Of a stretch of 64,000 nt of DNA, positions 9,721 through 19,934 are shown one piece after another. The DNA is taken from assembly GCF_000224145.3 (NCBI RefSeq), contig NC_020174.2, forward strand, positions 5,607,123-5,671,122, read 5' to 3'. Source of the stretch: Ciona intestinalis. Lineage: Eukaryota > Chordata > Ascidiacea > Phlebobranchia > Cionidae. The notes under the pieces were generated by a model. The model had not been told where the DNA came from. It saw only the letters and a list, made by a program, of their open reading frames with translations, and searched no databases. The stretch's first letter is position 1. Each line of letters opens with the position of its first letter. The position numbers and the translations under genes are program-made.

Positions 9721-11639
9721 TTAAATCAGACATTTATCTTGTTCGGAAAGAATAAATTGAGCATTCAGGGAATCAATGATTTTTGTTTCTTGGTTTTCTA
9801 TCAATCGTTTGCACAGGTTTATAGGAGTTCCTTCGACTGTTATGTTCGGGTATTTTTCCTGCGTCATTCGGATCATCTTTTCATCTGTCATTGTCTCGTC
9901 CTCTCTCCAGCGAAAGTATTTTCTGTACTCATCGTCGTTTTTATCGAGGAATTGCAAATACTCAGCGAGCTTTGCTGGGCTATCGAAGTCGTCGGTGTGA
10001 ATGAAGGAATCGAGCGGAGCAACCGACAACACGTCTTCTTTTGTCGGACCCCAAACCACTGGAACCATATCGTTCTTTAAAGCATTGTCCCAAAACTTTT
10101 CCGTGATATAATCGCGACAATGTATCGCGTTTTCAAAGGCGAAGTAAAACTTATGTTCTTTCCACTTCGGTTCAAAGAGCATCGGAAATGGCCTAGGGAT
10201 GTTTTCTGAGCCAGGAAAACATCCTCCGTACGCAGTGACCTCTAACCCAGCTGCCACAAGTGCTTTATAATATTCCATTCGCTTGTTGGCACCAATTGAA
10301 CCACCGCAATGACTTACCCCCCAAAGCTGTGGAAATTTTATAACCACTAAATTGCCTATATATACATAAAGTGTACATTGGGTTGGGATAAGATCTGCAT
10401 GTTTTCGTTATCTTTCATATCGCTTCCTTTATAAGGGCAATCAATGTTTACATAAGTGCTATACCCCAATATTCGTGTGGTGCTCCCGACTGCATAACAG
10501 AGCTTTATGCTAACTGTTATGAACACGATTGGGAAATATGAGATATTATGTGCTGAAGGTATCCCGTCTTACCCCAGAGCACTATATTTAAAAGTGTAAA
10601 CAATTAATATAGAGTGTTGCTTAAAATTATAATGAATTTAACTGTATGGGTTATAGCTTGCATATACACAACATTCATTCATTAACTTACAGCCATTTTC
10701 TTTTTGTGCGAAATTATGTCATTGACTGTTTGATTTCCTTTTGTAACGAAATCCAGTGCCGCCTTTCTGAATCCATACGTCCTATGCGCATCTGCACTCC
10801 TCATGTATGTCCATGTCCAGTTAAAGAAACCACCATCAAACTCAAGTAGAGCTTCGCGACCAAAATTAGCGGGGGCTTCGGCACACCACCATACAAATAT
10901 CTGATGCTTGTCCCTAAAGATAAAGCACTGTGGGATAAGATGGAACACCTTAAGCACATAACATCAAAATATTCTGATCGTTTTTTTTTTGAACATTTAA
11001 CAACGGTCTGTGAAAGTCGTGTGAGCATATACGGTTTTATAATTCTTTGATTGTTCTTTGTTTACTGCTAGAACAAAAGAATTGAACAAAAAGGTGTCTT
11101 ATAGTCCCTTACCTTATACTATACACAGTTTACAACTATTTGATAACTATTTTTTCACTTAACTCAAGCTAAAACACAGACGTGCAAAAACATAAAGATA
11201 CAAATAAACAAACGCATTTATACCTATAATGTCTCCACGGGATATCATTTTTACCGATTTTGGTAAAATGAAATAGGACTGCATCCGCTTCTGGCAATCT
11301 GCTTTGGTCATAAGTCACAGAGCATTCAGCACCGAGCCCAGCATCATCATAGCTTGTCCCCCAATACAAAATTAAAGGTTTCTTTTTCGGTGTCGTCGTA
11401 GGAGCAGGCTTGCTGTATTGAATAACTTTTGGGGTCGGTTCATTCAACCCAGTAGGAACAGTTGTAGGGGGAAGGACATCGCTACTTTTCAACTCAATAT
11501 TGCGTGCAGACTGTTGCCGAGAATAAATTCGTATTGGAATCGTCCTATGGATAACCCACCAGCAAAACAGAGCTGAAACACCAGCACTTATCATGGCTAA
11601 TCGTTTCCAACGCTGCCGATACTTCATGCTATAGCCCAT
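9721..11639 (-). CDS. FUT-C: alpha-1,3-fucosyltransferase-like (GT10)
   Basis: Complete three-exon gene, 414 residues: exon 1 11639-11224, exon 2 10913-10691, exon 3 10326-9721. Exon 1 begins MGYSMKYRQRW, a basic tail before a single anchor (about residues 14-30, MISAGVSALFCWWVIH), followed by a Pro/Thr-rich stem and LILYWGTSYDD. Exon 2 carries IFVWWCAEAP and FDGGFFNWTWTY. Exon 3 starts LWGVSHC and holds the GT10 signature at about residues 272-310 (HKFYFAFENAIHCRDYITEK, VPVVWGPTKED). Predicted Golgi enzyme using GDP-fucose; acceptor unknown. Splice phases (2 then 0) are the same in all five FUT genes, so they descend from one ancestor. FUT-A is its nearest relative, introns included. Intron 1 holds a family A MITE and intron 2 a family B one. 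Confidence 0.93.
10470..10595 (+). mobile_element. MITE family B copy in FUT-C intron 2
   Basis: Same insertion as at 572-712; right end reads GGTATCCCGTCTTACCCC. Confidence 0.6.
10926..11120 (-). mobile_element. MITE family A copy in FUT-C intron 1
   Basis: Left end GTGGGATAAGATGGAACACC only 12 bp from the exon 2 acceptor; right end AGGTGTCTTATAGTCCC. The start of the same element is visible before the N gap in FUT-A. Confidence 0.8.
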
Positions 11640-11706
11640 ATTGCAATTAAAATATCTGTGTTGGATTCAAAATGTGGTAAATATGCCTCATGCTTTCGTA
11701 CAGTTA

Positions 11707-11830
11707 TGTTCTATGCTCTATTCTATTCTATTCTATTCTATTCTGTATGGGTGAGGTCCGTGAGGACCTTGGGTTTAGGCGAGACTTGGCCCATTACCCC
11801 AACACCCTTGTATGTTCTATGCTCACAGTC
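11707..11830 (+). repeat. Pentanucleotide run plus dispersed repeat S2
   Basis: A TATTC run (about five units) followed by GTGAGGACCTTGGGTTTAGG and TTGGCCCATTACCCCAACAC. The second part recurs at 55,120-55,225 and, inverted, near 33,855-33,905, so it is a dispersed repeat, perhaps a SINE or LINE tail. Confidence 0.6.
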
Positions 11831-11900
11831 GTACCAAACATTTAGAAATTAAACTGTAAACCTCATTTATTAATATATACATAAGCCACCAACAAACATA

Positions 11901-12094
11901 TAGTAGGATGGGGGAAGATGGGACACCTTTTTATTCTATTTTCTCGTTCCATTTGGTGATAAACAAAGAACATCCAAAGAATTACAAAATCGTATCCTCA
12001 CGGCTCCCATAGACCGTTGTTAATTGTTTAAAATACGATCAGGATATCTGGATATTATGTGTTAAAGGTGTCCCATCTTCCCCCATCCTACTAT
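11901..12094 (+). mobile_element. MITE family A copy
   Basis: Near-consensus: TAGTAGGATGGGGGAAGATG at the left, CATCTTCCCCCATCCTACTA at the right, set in TATA-type flanks. Confidence 0.92.
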
Positions 12095-12511
12095 ATTATT
12101 ATAAACAGTGAGTAGCGTGAAATTATAAACCATATTTAGATATATCCTAATAACTATTCTGTTATAAATCAGTATAAACAAAATAAATTCCAATGATTCA
12201 ACCAAAAAATTCAACTTTAACGTCGAAAACTAAGCAGTCAAAGTACGTGAAATCCAAGTGGGAACGATGCGAATTCTGTCAAAGCAAACAAAAGAACCGA
12301 TCTAGCCAACACGGAAACCCCAGACGCCGGTTATGTTTATTCTGCACTTTTGATTATTCAATCCATCAGCATATGGAAGATTTTTTTGCATATGTTATTC
12401 CATATAGGCCTTTTAATGAATTTATATGCTCTACTAAAAATGCTAGAACTATATGTTTTGTTTTAAAACAAACGTCAAAACATTTACTTACAGGATTTAC
12501 AATAACATATA

Positions 12512-12702
12512 TAGGAGGGTGGGGGAAGATTGGACACTTTAGCACATAATATCCAAATATCCTGATCGAGGTCTAAACAATTAACAACAGTATGTGGGAA
12601 TCGTGAGGGTATGGTTTTATTATCTTTGAATGTTTTTGTTTACTATCACCTGGGACGAAAAAATAGAACAAAAAAGCTGTCTCATCTTCCCCCACCCAAC
12701 TA
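12512..12702 (-). mobile_element. MITE family A copy
   Basis: Full-length; left end GAGGGTGGGGGAAGATTGG, right end CTCATCTTCCCCCACCCAAC. Its right flank TATATA is shared with the next copy. Confidence 0.9.
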
Positions 12703-12703
12703 T

Positions 12704-12896
12704 ATAGTAGGATTGGGAAATATGGGACACCTTTTCATTCTGTTTTCTCGTCCTACTTGATAGAAAAGAAAGAACACTCAAAGAATTATAAACCATATCC
12801 TTACGACTTCCATAGACTGTTGTTAATTGTTTAAAACACGGTCAGGAGATTTGGATATTTTGTGCTATGGGTGTCCCATCTTCTCCCACCCCACTA
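12704..12896 (+). mobile_element. MITE family A copy, adjacent to the previous one
   Basis: Full-length copy in the opposite orientation, immediately beside 12,512-12,702 with only TA-rich bases between, as if it had landed in the target duplication of its neighbour. Confidence 0.9.
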
Positions 12897-13232
12897 TACT
12901 CTTACCATAACGCATATTTATTCGTCTACAGCTACACTGCAAGTTATGCAATTCATAGAACTACAACAATGGTCTAATAGTGATTGGTGCCCAGCAGGAA
13001 ACAGAAAATTGCTCCAAAATTTTAAAACATCGTAAACGATAAAAACCGGCGACATGACGACGCAAACAGCAAGAGCTATATAGTTTGTTTTAGTTATTCG
13101 TTAAAAATTACCATCTTAATAGCACGGTGTGTAAAGAGTCAACACGTAAACCAACATAATAAAGTGAAAGAAAGTCCAGCGCTGGCTCTTAGTTATTTCA
13201 ACAAAGATATTTTGAAAATACCGAGCCTTTTA

Positions 13233-13605
13233 TTTAGGGTGACGGAAGATGAGAAACTTATTCATTTTATTTTCTCGTTCCATTTGGGAGTCAACAAAAA
13301 CATTTAAAGAATTTTAAAAACGTATCCTTACAACTCCAGTAGACTGTTGTTAATTGTTTAAACATGATCAGGGTATTTGGTTACAGTAGGGTGGGGGAAG
13401 ACGGGACAACTTTAGCACATAATATCCAAATATTCTGATTGTATTTTAAACAGTTAAAAACGGTCATTTGGGAGTCGTGCGGACACAGTCTTTTTTTGAA
13501 TATTCTATGTTTTCTACCAAATGGGACGAGAGAATAGACTGAAAAGTGTCCCATTTTCCCCACCTTACCATATTATGTGCTTAAAGTGTCCCATCTTACC
13601 CGGCA
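13233..13605 (+). mobile_element. MITE family A copy interrupted by another
   Basis: Left part 13,233-13,383 and right part 13,571-13,605 (TTATGTGCTTAAAGTGTCCC) belong to one older element, split by a second family A copy at 13,384-13,570. Confidence 0.85.
13384..13570 (-). mobile_element. MITE family A copy nested in family A
   Basis: Begins CAGTAGGGTGGGGGAAGACG, ends CCATTTTCCCCACCTTACCA. It lies in an older copy; TA occurs on both sides (13,382-13,383 and 13,571-13,572), and removing one TA plus the insert restores the family consensus around GGTATTATGTGC. This defines the element ends and a TA target duplication. Confidence 0.92.
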
Positions 13606-14195
13606 GAACTACAAGTCTATAGCACAGTTAATTTCAAATTCCAACCGCAAAATTGCATTACTGCTAGTCTGTTTTATACACCGTATTAAATATTACACGG
13701 ATCGTTTCTACCTGCCAAACTTTAAATCTCTCAAACAATATCAATTGAGACTATGGTTTCGTTATTAATAGTTTCCGGTAAGTAATCGTTCTAAACTACA
13801 GCTTGTATATTGACAACTAGTTAGTAACATACGCGGCTATTGTAATCTATCCGCTACCATGAACAACAGACGTGCAGCCAACCTATAAATAGAATCAGTT
13901 ATTTCGTTTGTGTACTGCTATGTTGGATATGTTGATAGCTTTATTCTGAAAAAAAAATCGACGAACGTAGAAACCGCGATGTCATTATACTACCTAATAA
14001 CTAATGCCTATGTGGTCCATGGCAGCTAAACTGACAAAACAAACTAATCCGTGTGTCGTATATATCTACGCAAAACAATTTAATCACGAATAAAATAATT
14101 AAACATGTAGTTTTATGTATAATATAAATTATAAACTGTGTTATGCGAGTGTGGAAAATATGATTGCTTGTTTTTTATGAAATGTTTTTTTATGA

Positions 14196-15841
14196 TTATG
14201 AAAGGCATTCCGGTCTCTCAGAAGTGATAAACTCGTCTGTAACAGATGGAATGATTTTGGTTTCTTCGTTTTCAAGAAGTCTGGTGCATAGGCTTTTGGG
14301 CGTCAGTTCAATATTTAAGTCCGGGTATCGTTCCTGTGTCATTCTGATCATCTTTTCATCTGTCATTGTCTCGTCCTCTCTCCAGCGAAAGTATTTTCTG
14401 TACTCATCGTCGTTTTTATCGAGGAATTGCAAATACTCAGCGAGCTTTGCTGGGCTATCGAAGTCGTCGGTGTGAATGAAGGAATCGAGCGGAGCAACCG
14501 ACAACACGTCTTCTTTTGTCGGACCCCAAACCACTGGAACCATATCGTTCTTTAAAGCGTTGTCCCAAAACTTTTCCGTGATATAATCGCGACAATGTAT
14601 CGCGTTTTCAAAAGCGAGGTAAAACTTATGTTCTTTCCACTTCGGTTCAAAGAGCATCGGAAATTGCCTTGGAATGTTTTCCACGTCGGGGAAACATCCT
14701 CCAAACGTGGTAATGTTCAAACCAGCTGCAACAAGTGCTTTGTAATATTCCATTCGTTTTATTGCTCCATTTGTTCCACTGCAACGGCTTACACCCCAAA
14801 GCTGGAAACAAGTTATAATTTCAGCCCAATTCTACATTTAATGTTTAAAGTTTAGCAAAATGCCCCCAACTAAATCACATCGTACAATAAATAATCTTGA
14901 CTGTTTAAGCTAAAGATACTTACAGCCATTTTCTTTTTAAAGGATATTACGTCATCGATTGCCTTTTTCCCTTTTTTAACAAACTTCAAAGCTCCGTCCC
15001 TGGATCCATAATACCGTAATACATCAGCTGATCGCTTGAACGTCCATGTCCAGTTAAAGAAACCACCATCGAACTCTCGTAGGCCGTTCCTCCCAAATAA
15101 CCTTGGTCCTTCCGCACACCACCAGACAAAGATTTGTCTTTTGTCTCTAAACAATTCAAGTAAATGCAGCTTATCAACACAGCAGTCAAGTTTGTATTGT
15201 GCAAAAACAAAATCTTGCTACTTACAGTAGGGAGGGAGAAGAAGGGACACTTTTAGCACATAATGTCCAAATATTCTTAACAATAAACAACGGTCTTTGG
15301 GAGCCGTGAGGACACGGTTTTATATTTCTTTACATGTTCCTTGTTTACTACCAAATGAGACGAGAAAATAGAATGAAAAGGTGTTCCATCTTTCTTCACC
15401 CTATTATATTTAGCGCTACTTTTACACTACTCCGAACAAAAATATACTAAATTATTGAAACTAAAAAATGTGAAAAAGTTACCTGTAATGTTGCCATGGT
15501 ATTTGGTTTCCATTAATCGTAGTGAAGTGAAACACAACTGCTATGGCGTCCGATATTTTGCTTCGGTTGTACGTTAGTATGCATTCATCCATTAAACTCC
15601 CTTCTTCTGGCCCATTTATACCCCATGCTTTACCCCAATACAAAATAAGGGGCGACTTTTTCGAAGCTGCAGCAGTTGTGCTTACTGTGTCGGGGCGTAA
15701 CTCGTCTATTTTGTTTGTTTCTAATATTTCTTTACTGGTTTCTTGTGCTGTGCTTTCCGCATTAATCCAGCTCCATAAAAAGTACAATGTCAACAATATA
15801 ATGCTTGCTGCAGCTACTTTGACCAACTTTCGATTTATCAT
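14196..15841 (-). CDS. FUT-D: alpha-1,3-fucosyltransferase-like (GT10)
   Basis: Complete three-exon gene, 395 residues: exon 1 15841-15483, exon 2 15146-14924, exon 3 14801-14196. N-terminus MINRKLVKVAAASIILLTLY is a short basic tail and membrane anchor (about residues 8-24), then a Thr/Ser-rich stem and LILYWGKAWG. Exon 2 has IFVWWCAEGP and REFDGGFFNWTWTF; exon 3 starts LWGVSRC and has FYLAFENAIHCRDYITEK and VPVVWGP. Same splice phases as its relatives. Predicted Golgi enzyme moving fucose from GDP-fucose to a glycan; acceptor unknown. Last-exon block almost the same at DNA level as in FUT-B, -C and -E. A family A MITE occupies most of intron 1. Confidence 0.93.
15225..15405 (-). mobile_element. 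MITE family A copy in FUT-D intron 1
   Basis: Ends CAGTAGGGAGGGAGAAG and GGTGTTCCATCTTTCTTCAC, TA at both sides. Confidence 0.85.
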
Positions 15842-15918
15842 TGTTGGTTTGTAACTTGAACGGGTGATTATATAACCACTGCTGCACCTAAATAGTTTGA
15901 GGGTTAGATTATATATTG

Positions 15919-16070
15919 TTATTCTCTTTTATAATCTCATAAGTGGTATACAAAGAATATAAAACCATATCCTCACAACTTCTATAAACCGTTGTTAATT
16001 GATTAAAACACGATCCGGATATTTGATTATTATGTGCTAAAGGTGTCCCGTTTTCCCCCACCATATACTA
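15919..16070 (+). mobile_element. MITE family A, left end lost
   Basis: Matches from the ATTCTCTTTTATAATCTCAT part of the body through to GGTGTCCCGTTTTCCCCCAC; the left terminal repeat is absent. Lies in the upstream region of FUT-D. Confidence 0.75.
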
Positions 16071-16139
16071 TATCTTTTTAAAACGGTATACACCATAGCC
16101 TAGCCCACTCATTAAACTACAACTTTCGTCTTCATTATT

Positions 16140-16275
16140 CCCCTCTCTGTTTGCACAAGCCAACATATGTAAACTGTTCCAAGCAATAAACAATACCCTG
16201 TCCTTTTATACCTGCCTTTTCCTATTTGCAAAACTCAACACATGTGAACCGTACCAGGTAATAAACAATATAAAT
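16140..16275. repeat. Imperfect direct repeat
   Basis: Two diverged units: CAACATATGTAAACTGTTCC...CAATAAACAATA and CAACACATGTGAACCGTACC...AATAAACAATA, each preceded by TTTGCA(C/A)AA. A local tandem duplication of about 80 bp. Confidence 0.5.
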
Positions 16276-16666
16276 CTAGTTTTTCAAACAGAAAAGCTAG
16301 ATGGCTGGCTCTCGCTCATCCTACTGTTAAATCTCAAAAATTATCTAATCTAAAACAATTATCTAATTTCTGAAGAGCGTCCCGCCCATAAAATTTATCA
16401 CTATGAGTATAAACGCGATCGAAACGAGAGGGAGGCTTAGGAATGACTTAGTAACTGATGGATAGATTATTCAAATACACTTACAAATAGCCTACAGCAT
16501 TAACCAGCGTGTAACCTTTTAACAAAAGGAAACTTACTTCTATTTATCTCTTTTATTTTGCAATATTATCACCTGTAAATCAACCTCGCTACATTGCCAA
16601 TTGTTTTATAAAAGGTAATCCTGAAAAGTATAAGGATACGCACAGTGTCATTACAAGTAACATATA

Positions 16667-16722
16667 TAGCAGGGTGTGGAAAGATGGGACACCTTTAGCA
16701 CCCATCTTCCCCCACTCTAATA
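16667..16722. mobile_element. MITE family A, ends only
   Basis: Only ~56 bp: GGGTGTGGAAAGATGGGACA joined by AGC to CCCATCTTCCCCCACTC. Looks like a copy whose body was deleted, leaving a near-perfect hairpin. Confidence 0.8.
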
Positions 16723-17189
16723 TACTAGCTGTTGAGATTAATGCCGTTATGGTTCACTGAATCCAAACGAAAATGCAAAGGAGCTGAAACGTTTTATATA
16801 CAAGAAGCAAACTGTCGAACAGCTATACTCGGTTTATTGTTCAATCTGCTACATATTTAAAATAAATATCCATGTTAACCCGATATAGTACTATCCGCAT
16901 AACTCAGGTAACATTTCACTAGAATAATATGACCGGATGTCGTTTACTAAATGATTAATATATCACTTCCTTACCATCATAGCAATACAAGCTTTAGATG
17001 GATAACAGCGATAAATCTATACGTTACCAAATAACTATAACACATAGCATAATAAATCATATAAAAACGACCGGTATAACGTATGTAAGGCGTGTATAGC
17101 CTAACTTTCTCGCGGTAATCCACCCGCGCAAATGTTTACCGAAGCATATAATTGTGTATAGGGGCGTTATTTTACCTTTTACTATGATA

Positions 17190-17381
17190 TAGTGGGGTGG
17201 GGGAAGATGGAACACCTTTTTATTCTGTTTTCTCGTCACATTTGGTAGTAAACAAAGAAAATTCAAAGAATTATGAAACCGTATTCTCACGACACCCATA
17301 GACCGTTGTTAGTTGTTTAAAACACGATCAGGATATTTGGATATTCTGTGCTAAAGGTGTCCCATCTTTCTCCACCCTAAT
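17190..17381 (+). mobile_element. MITE family A copy
   Basis: Full-length: GTGGGGTGGGGGAAGATGGA at the left and GGTGTCCCATCTTTCTCCAC at the right. Confidence 0.9.
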
Positions 17382-17562
17382 ATACCAGAAGTGTTCCACC
17401 AAGGGAATTCTGCGATTTTATGGCTTGGCTTGCAAAGGTAGAAAGCATACATTGCCGTTATAATATTCGCTGTTATTCTATATGTAAGGTTAGGTAGGCT
17501 ATATAGCTTGGAGATCGGTATTTACAAACTTTAGATTGTACTGCTGTTGTAAAATTCGATAC

Positions 17563-17721
17563 CGTTAGCGCCTAAATCCCATATTTCCCGATTTTTAACA
17601 ATTAGCAACGTTTATTTTCGAGTTGTGAGGTTTTATAATTCTGTAAATAGTCTTTGTTCACTACAAAATGGGTAGAAAAAAAGAGAATGAAAACACGTCC
17701 CATCTTACCCCACCCTACTCA
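17563..17721 (-). mobile_element. MITE family B copy
   Basis: TAAATCCCATATTTCCCGAT near the left, AAAACACGTCCCATCTTACC at the right. Ends just upstream of the receptor-like reading frame and may lie in its leader. Confidence 0.75.
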
Positions 17722-17749
17722 ACGCTGTCCCGTAACGTGAAATAACCAC

Positions 17750-19054
17750 ATGAGTTTGGTAATGACGTTGATGTTTCCGCTTTCCCTACGTAACCACTTG
17801 CGTATCTACTGCACTACATTTCCACAGAGAATTTCAATGCATGTAGAAGTATCTTGTATTGCCTGTCAAGTAAATCAATTCCTTTCAATGAACATATCTG
17901 GCTTGTCTGACTCGTTTGAATGGGCGTCGTATACGTATGCATCTGAGCACAGGATGTATCCTCCTTTACTGTTTTCTTTTCTACCACGCATTACATTTTC
18001 CAAGTACAGGAAAGTTTTGACGTTACATGAGTCAACCATGTCAAGTCAGCAGATTTTATTGAGCGAACAAACAACAAATTACGCCGAAAAATCGTTCACA
18101 GAAATGCCAGTAGTGAAAAACATAAGTGTACAATTCAACTTGCATCTTCTGAACAGTAGGATTGCAGAACAAATTATTATTACAGTTTTGATCATCAGCA
18201 GTTTGTATCTCTCGCTTGCTTGTCTTGCATATTCATCAAAATATTTTAACTTGAACCCAAAGTTGAAACATTCAAACCTCGCTATATGCTTTGTTTCTTG
18301 CTTACTATTTCCTCAGTGCATTTGGTTCGAGGCAGAAGTGTTTTTAACCCCAAAAACAGAAATGTTTTGCGTAGCTTACACGGTGATAAACGCAACAATT
18401 GGAACAATTACGAGAACTATCATATACATGGTGTTGTGGTGGCGTCAGTATGCCTTGTATCAGCATCAGCTTGAATATTTGCTTTCACGTTTTATTCGAA
18501 TGGTCAGTCGCTCAACTTTTGTTGGAATCTTTACTTTCGCAGCTGTGCAGATCGTAAGCTTATCGCTCGTTCCACAAGAGGTTATTGACAGCAGTTGTAG
18601 AAGTTGTGAGATACCTGCTATCCTTGGAGTAATACTTCCGATGGTCTTCACGATTTCTTCGCTCTTTCAAGTTGTCCTGTTGGCGCTTACGTTGTATCCC
18701 ATCATACTACACATGCTTCGCGACAAAACCACACCAAGCAATATTCGTATGGACTCTGTTGTCTTGAGACTCGCATGCTGCACAGGCGCTTGCGTTTTCT
18801 GTGACTTTGTGTTTGTTCTTAGCATTAGATTGAAACCACAAACGTCATCCTACAATCTCATTCCTGTATTGTATGGATACAACTCTCTGTTCAACTCAAT
18901 CGCAGCACTATGCTCGTTTGCGGACTACAAGACCCGTCTATTTCCTTTTCGATACGAAAAAGCTTATCAGCCCAGTTTTAACGGGAATAACATTCCCACT
19001 CAAGCAGAAGCAAGCATCACGCCCTATGAGCTGGAATATTCAGTGGAAATTTAA
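17750..19054 (+). CDS. Intronless seven-transmembrane receptor-like protein
   Basis: Open frame of 434 codons without introns. Seven hydrophobic helices can be placed after residue ~140: AEQIIITVLIISSLYLSLAC, LAICFVSCLLFPQCIW, VAYTVINATIGTITRTIIYM, TFVGIFTFAAVQIVSL, LGVILPMVFTISSLFQVVLL, LRLACCTGACVFCDFVFVL and LIPVLYGYNSLFNSIAALC. A Cys before helix 3 (MFCVAYT) and Cys in loop 2 (SCRSC) could form the usual extracellular disulfide. The DRY motif after helix 3 is replaced by WWRQYALYQ and NPxxY by a NSIAALCSF stretch, so coupling is uncertain; ligand unknown. The true start is probably Met97 (18,038), which gives a 338-residue protein with a short N-terminus containing NISVQ, a possible glycan site. 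I do not recognise the subfamily; a tunicate-specific orphan GPCR is the best guess. Confidence 0.7.
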   Translation: MSLVMTLMFPLSLRNHLRIYCTTFPQRISMHVEVSCIACQVNQFLSMNISGLSDSFEWASYTYASEHRMYPPLLFSFLPRITFSKYRKVLTLHESTMSSQQILLSEQTTNYAEKSFTEMPVVKNISVQFNLHLLNSRIAEQIIITVLIISSLYLSLACLAYSSKYFNLNPKLKHSNLAICFVSCLLFPQCIWFEAEVFLTPKTEMFCVAYTVINATIGTITRTIIYMVLWWRQYALYQHQLEYLLSRFIRMVSRSTFVGIFTFAAVQIVSLSLVPQEVIDSSCRSCEIPAILGVILPMVFTISSLFQVVLLALTLYPIILHMLRDKTTPSNIRMDSVVLRLACCTGACVFCDFVFVLSIRLKPQTSSYNLIPVLYGYNSLFNSIAALCSFADYKTRLFPFRYEKAYQPSFNGNNIPTQAEASITPYELEYSVEI

Positions 19055-19934
19055 CCTAAGAAACAAGTGCTTTACTGTAATATTTGTATAAATTTTTACC
19101 GTGCCGTGTTCGTTTAATACATTTTAACTGATTTTTAATGTTTCATCGGGGTTATTATAAACTGTGTGCGAGAATATGCACGAACGTTGACTAATGACGA
19201 GCAAAGTCCAAAATGTAGGCTAGTATACGCATGAAATTGTACTCGTTTATTATTAGTTGGTTATCTAGTTAGAAAGGTCGTTTGTATCATCATTGTACGT
19301 TATGTGTTCACTCATTTTTTTTAGCAGCGTTACGCAAGGGCCCAGAGCAATCGGCCCCTAACAGAAAATAAAGTTTATATTACTTCTATGTAGCCAGCGG
19401 AGCGTGACGCTGAAAACAACGTCATTGGGTCATTTATTTTGCAAAATACGTCGTATAGTTGTAGTACAGGTGTAGTACAAGTAGTTCTCTACTTATTTGG
19501 TGTCACAGAGTAAAAAACATTTATAATATGTTATTACAAAGAGATATGGCATGTACAATAAACTGTAGAAGAGAAACAGCACGAGATAAATGATCAAAAC
19601 TGTGTCTGTTTATTTTCGAGTTTGGGAACCGAATCCAGACGGATACCTAGAAAACGTGTCGACGTGAGAGAAATGGCAGCCTGGTATAATGGACACCAAT
19701 ACCTATAGTATAGGAACTGTGCTTAGCAAAACGGAGGTTTAGGAAGCAATGGTATTGAAACTCAGTGTAAGAAGAAATGTGATGGTGCTGCAATAAAATC
19801 TGTTTAAAGTTAAAACACGAAGATTACATAATACAGACGACTTTATATTATTGTAAATTTGTAATTATAATGGTTTAAACAGGTAGTGTTCTTGAGCGAA
19901 TTATGTGCTAGGTTTATAACATTGCAGAGTTAAA
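19055..19934. other. Intergenic: 3' UTR of receptor gene and upstream region of FUT-E
   Basis: Contains AATAAA near 19,365 on the plus strand, a plausible poly(A) signal of the receptor gene. No other feature recognised. Confidence 0.45.

Noticed and set aside
12193-12549. 118-codon plus-strand frame with CEFC and CLFC pairs
   Set aside because: The end runs into a MITE terminal repeat and the rest matches no family; the two Cys pairs alone do not make a zinc finger.
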